A DNA stretch of 6,487 bases from Treponema sp. (GTDB taxonomy: Bacteria; Spirochaetota; Spirochaetia; Treponematales; Breznakiellaceae): positions 1-6,487 of the forward strand of contig JAIRRU010000073.1 in NCBI GenBank assembly GCA_031255815.1, in the 5' to 3' direction. The translations under genes and the position numbers were made by a program. Shown piece by piece: positions 5,431 to 6,487 of the stretch; position 1 is the first letter of the stretch; the number at the start of each line of letters is the position of its first letter. The notes under the pieces were generated by a model. The model did no database searches and had not been told where the DNA came from. It was given only the letters and a program-made list of their open reading frames with translations.

Positions 5431-6192
5431 ATGAACATTCTTCTTCTGCTCATTTTTATCTCCGCCCTTCCGGTGTTTCTCTTTTACCTCTGGCTCCGCC
5501 TCTCCCGGTTCTTTCTGCCCCTGCACTGGTTTCTCCTTTTCCTGCTTGCCGGAACCCTTTCCCTGCTTGCCGCCCTGGTTCTGCAGCGCCTTCTGCCGGA
5601 CACCCCCCCAGGCGCCGGCGGGACAGGCTGGTTGTTTTACACGATTTTCTGCAAAGCCGCCCTGGCGGAGGAGACAGGCCGCTTCCTTGTCCTGCTGGCC
5701 TTTTTCCGGATAAGCTCCGGGTTTTCCGCGCAATCCGGCGGCGGAGGCTTTGCCCCGCGGTTCCGGCGCAGCGCTGAACCCGGTCCCGATGCCGCGCCCG
5801 GGAGATTCTGGGGGATGCTTGCCGGGCTCGTGGCCGGCCTCGGCTTTGCAGCCGTGGAAAACGCCTCCTACGGGGCGGCTGATGCGGCCATTGCCCTTAT
5901 CCGGGCCTTCACCGCCGCCCCCCTGCACGGCGCCTGCGGGGCCCGCGCGGGCGCCGCCGCGGCAGGCTTGCGGGAGAGCCCTTTTCCCTCCCTGCTGAGC
6001 TTTCTATCCGCCGTTGCCAACCACGGTATGTACAACTTCATGATCCTCCTCGGACCCGCCCCCCGGATTCTGGCGATCTTTACCGCCTTTACCGCCCTTG
6101 CCTCCTCGATCCTGTTTATCCGGGCGGGGTTAAAGAATTTTGACGGCAGCCGGTTCCGCCGCAAAACCGGGGAAAACGGGCAAATCCGGTAA
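5431..6192 (+). CDS. PrsW-family intramembrane metalloprotease homologue
   Basis: Polytopic membrane protein of 253 residues, resembling the PrsW group of membrane-embedded proteases. That group includes the B. subtilis site-1 protease for anti-sigma factor RsiW. Conserved motifs are in the expected order: AEETGR (79-84) with the paired glutamates, GFAAVENASYG (138-148) with Glu143/Asn144, IRAF...PLHGACG (157-170) with His166, and ANHGMYN (196-202) with His198. Hydrophobic stretches lie at about 2-20, 28-52, 67-92, 125-147, 150-180, 187-208 and 211-231. The tail after about 235 is basic and hydrophilic. Residues 97-124 form a Gly/Arg-rich loop. No anti-sigma gene is adjacent, so the substrate is unknown. 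There is no Shine-Dalgarno sequence before the ATG, consistent with a very short leader. The composition is markedly rich in Ala, Gly and Leu. Confidence 0.8.
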   Translation: MNILLLLIFISALPVFLFYLWLRLSRFFLPLHWFLLFLLAGTLSLLAALVLQRLLPDTPPGAGGTGWLFYTIFCKAALAEETGRFLVLLAFFRISSGFSAQSGGGGFAPRFRRSAEPGPDAAPGRFWGMLAGLVAGLGFAAVENASYGAADAAIALIRAFTAAPLHGACGARAGAAAAGLRESPFPSLLSFLSAVANHGMYNFMILLGPAPRILAIFTAFTALASSILFIRAGLKNFDGSRFRRKTGENGQIR

Positions 6193-6218
6193 AAAAGGAA
6201 TGATCCGCGGAAGATCCC

Positions 6219-6247
6219 TTGACTTTTTAGTCTTGGCTTTGTATATT
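6219..6247 (+). promoter_or_regulatory. Strong promoter of the tRNA gene
   Basis: TTGACT (6219-6224, 5/6) and TATATT (6242-6247, 5/6) are separated by exactly 17 bases. Transcription would start near 6254, about 13 bases before the mature tRNA 5' end. It starts 26 bases after the PrsW-like stop codon, so the tRNA appears to have its own unit. Confidence 0.7.
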
Positions 6248-6266
6248 AAGGTATATTGCCAATCAA

Positions 6267-6339
6267 CGCGGGGTAGAGCAGTTGGCAGCTCGTCGGGCTC
6301 AGAACCCGGAGGTCGTAGGTTCGAGTCCTACTCCCGCTA
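6267..6339 (+). tRNA. Initiator-type tRNA with anticodon CAG (expected CAT)
   Basis: A complete 73-nt class I cloverleaf. Acceptor CGCGGGG (6267-6273) pairs with TCCCGCT (6332-6338) except C1:U72, with G7:U66 as a wobble. D stem GAGC/GCTC (6276-6279, 6288-6291); anticodon stem TCGGG/CCCGG (6293-6297, 6305-6309); loop CTCAGAA with CAG at 6300-6302; five-base variable loop AGGTC; T arm GTAGG-TTCGAGT-CCTAC (6315-6331); discriminator A73 at 6339; no encoded CCA. Initiator hallmarks are the unpaired 1:72, A11:U24 and three consecutive G:C pairs next to the anticodon loop. The surrounding bases (GTCGGGCTCA-AACCCG) are those of ordinary formyl-methionine initiators, where the triplet would be CAT. 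By anticodon alone it would be called tRNA-Leu(CAG), but bacterial leucine tRNAs have a long variable arm, absent here. Promoter and terminator are intact. Charging amino acid and function are unknown. Confidence 0.9.
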
Positions 6340-6343
6340 AATG

Positions 6344-6368
6344 AAAGCCTCCCTGGGGAGGCTTTTTT
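6344..6368 (+). terminator. Intrinsic terminator of the tRNA gene
   Basis: AAAGCCTCC (6344-6352) and GGAGGCTTT (6357-6365) form a perfect 9-bp stem around CTGG, running into six T (6363-6368). It begins four bases after the tRNA discriminator base. The mirrored A-run on the other side means it could also stop transcription arriving from the right. Confidence 0.85.
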
Positions 6369-6487
6369 CATATGCGTCCGGAAAGCGTCATACCCCGCGT
6401 TTACACGCCTGTTTAAATTTTTTAGGACCTTAGTTAGCGGTATTTTGACTATTGCAGACCGGGTGATACGCCGTAAATGAAAAATAG

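Noticed and set aside
5386..5928. 180-codon minus-strand frame opposite the PrsW-like gene
   Set aside because: Low-complexity Gly/Glu/Lys-rich shadow of a membrane protein gene with all PrsW motifs.
6267..6339. Simple annotation as tRNA-Leu(CAG)
   Set aside because: Leucine tRNAs of bacteria are class II with a long variable arm; this one has a five-base variable loop and initiator-specific features.
6140..6340. 66-codon frame running into the tRNA
   Set aside because: Its second half is the tRNA gene itself and its first half overlaps the PrsW-like 3' end.
6445..6475. TTGACT at 6445-6450 as a promoter for a gene beyond the right edge
   Set aside because: No -10 box at 16-18 bases; the nearest candidate (GATACG) is only 14 bases away.

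Overview
The window looks like ordinary chromosome of a moderately GC-rich bacterium, most likely a spirochaete of the Treponema group. This is an inference from the eukaryotic-type isoleucyl-tRNA synthetase, the initiator-type tRNA without an encoded CCA, and the many short palindromic intergenic repeats. I see no phage, transposase or CRISPR genes.

Layout: 1-878 (minus) is the N-terminal part of ileS, running off the left edge. Bases 879-1720 hold no convincing gene but are full of hairpins and dispersed repeats. A near-consensus promoter (1661-1689) then drives an aldo/keto reductase that most likely starts at a TTG (1721-2602, plus). A hairpin-rich repeat separates it from a metallo-beta-lactamase-fold hydrolase (2737-3414, plus). 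The hydrolase collides tail-to-tail, with a 79-bp coding overlap, with a type I phosphodiesterase/nucleotide pyrophosphatase-like enzyme (3336-4634, minus). That enzyme has its own promoter, which carries a palindrome in its spacer. Shikimate kinase (4788-5366, minus) is divergent from a PrsW-type intramembrane protease homologue (5431-6192, plus). Last comes a self-contained tRNA transcription unit: promoter 6219-6247, tRNA 6267-6339, intrinsic terminator 6344-6368.

The genes do not form one pathway; they are separate small transcription units for translation, aromatic biosynthesis, redox, hydrolase and membrane-protease functions.

The most striking item is the tRNA. Its body is that of an initiator tRNA: unpaired 1:72, A11:U24, and three consecutive G:C pairs in the anticodon stem. 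The anticodon, however, reads CAG instead of CAU. With intact promoter, fold and terminator it does not look like a relic, and it raises the possibility of a dedicated initiator for CUG and perhaps UUG starts. The second notable signal is a family of 28-nt imperfect palindromes, present three times, with covarying stems. In two copies it lies inside about 100-bp composite repeats.
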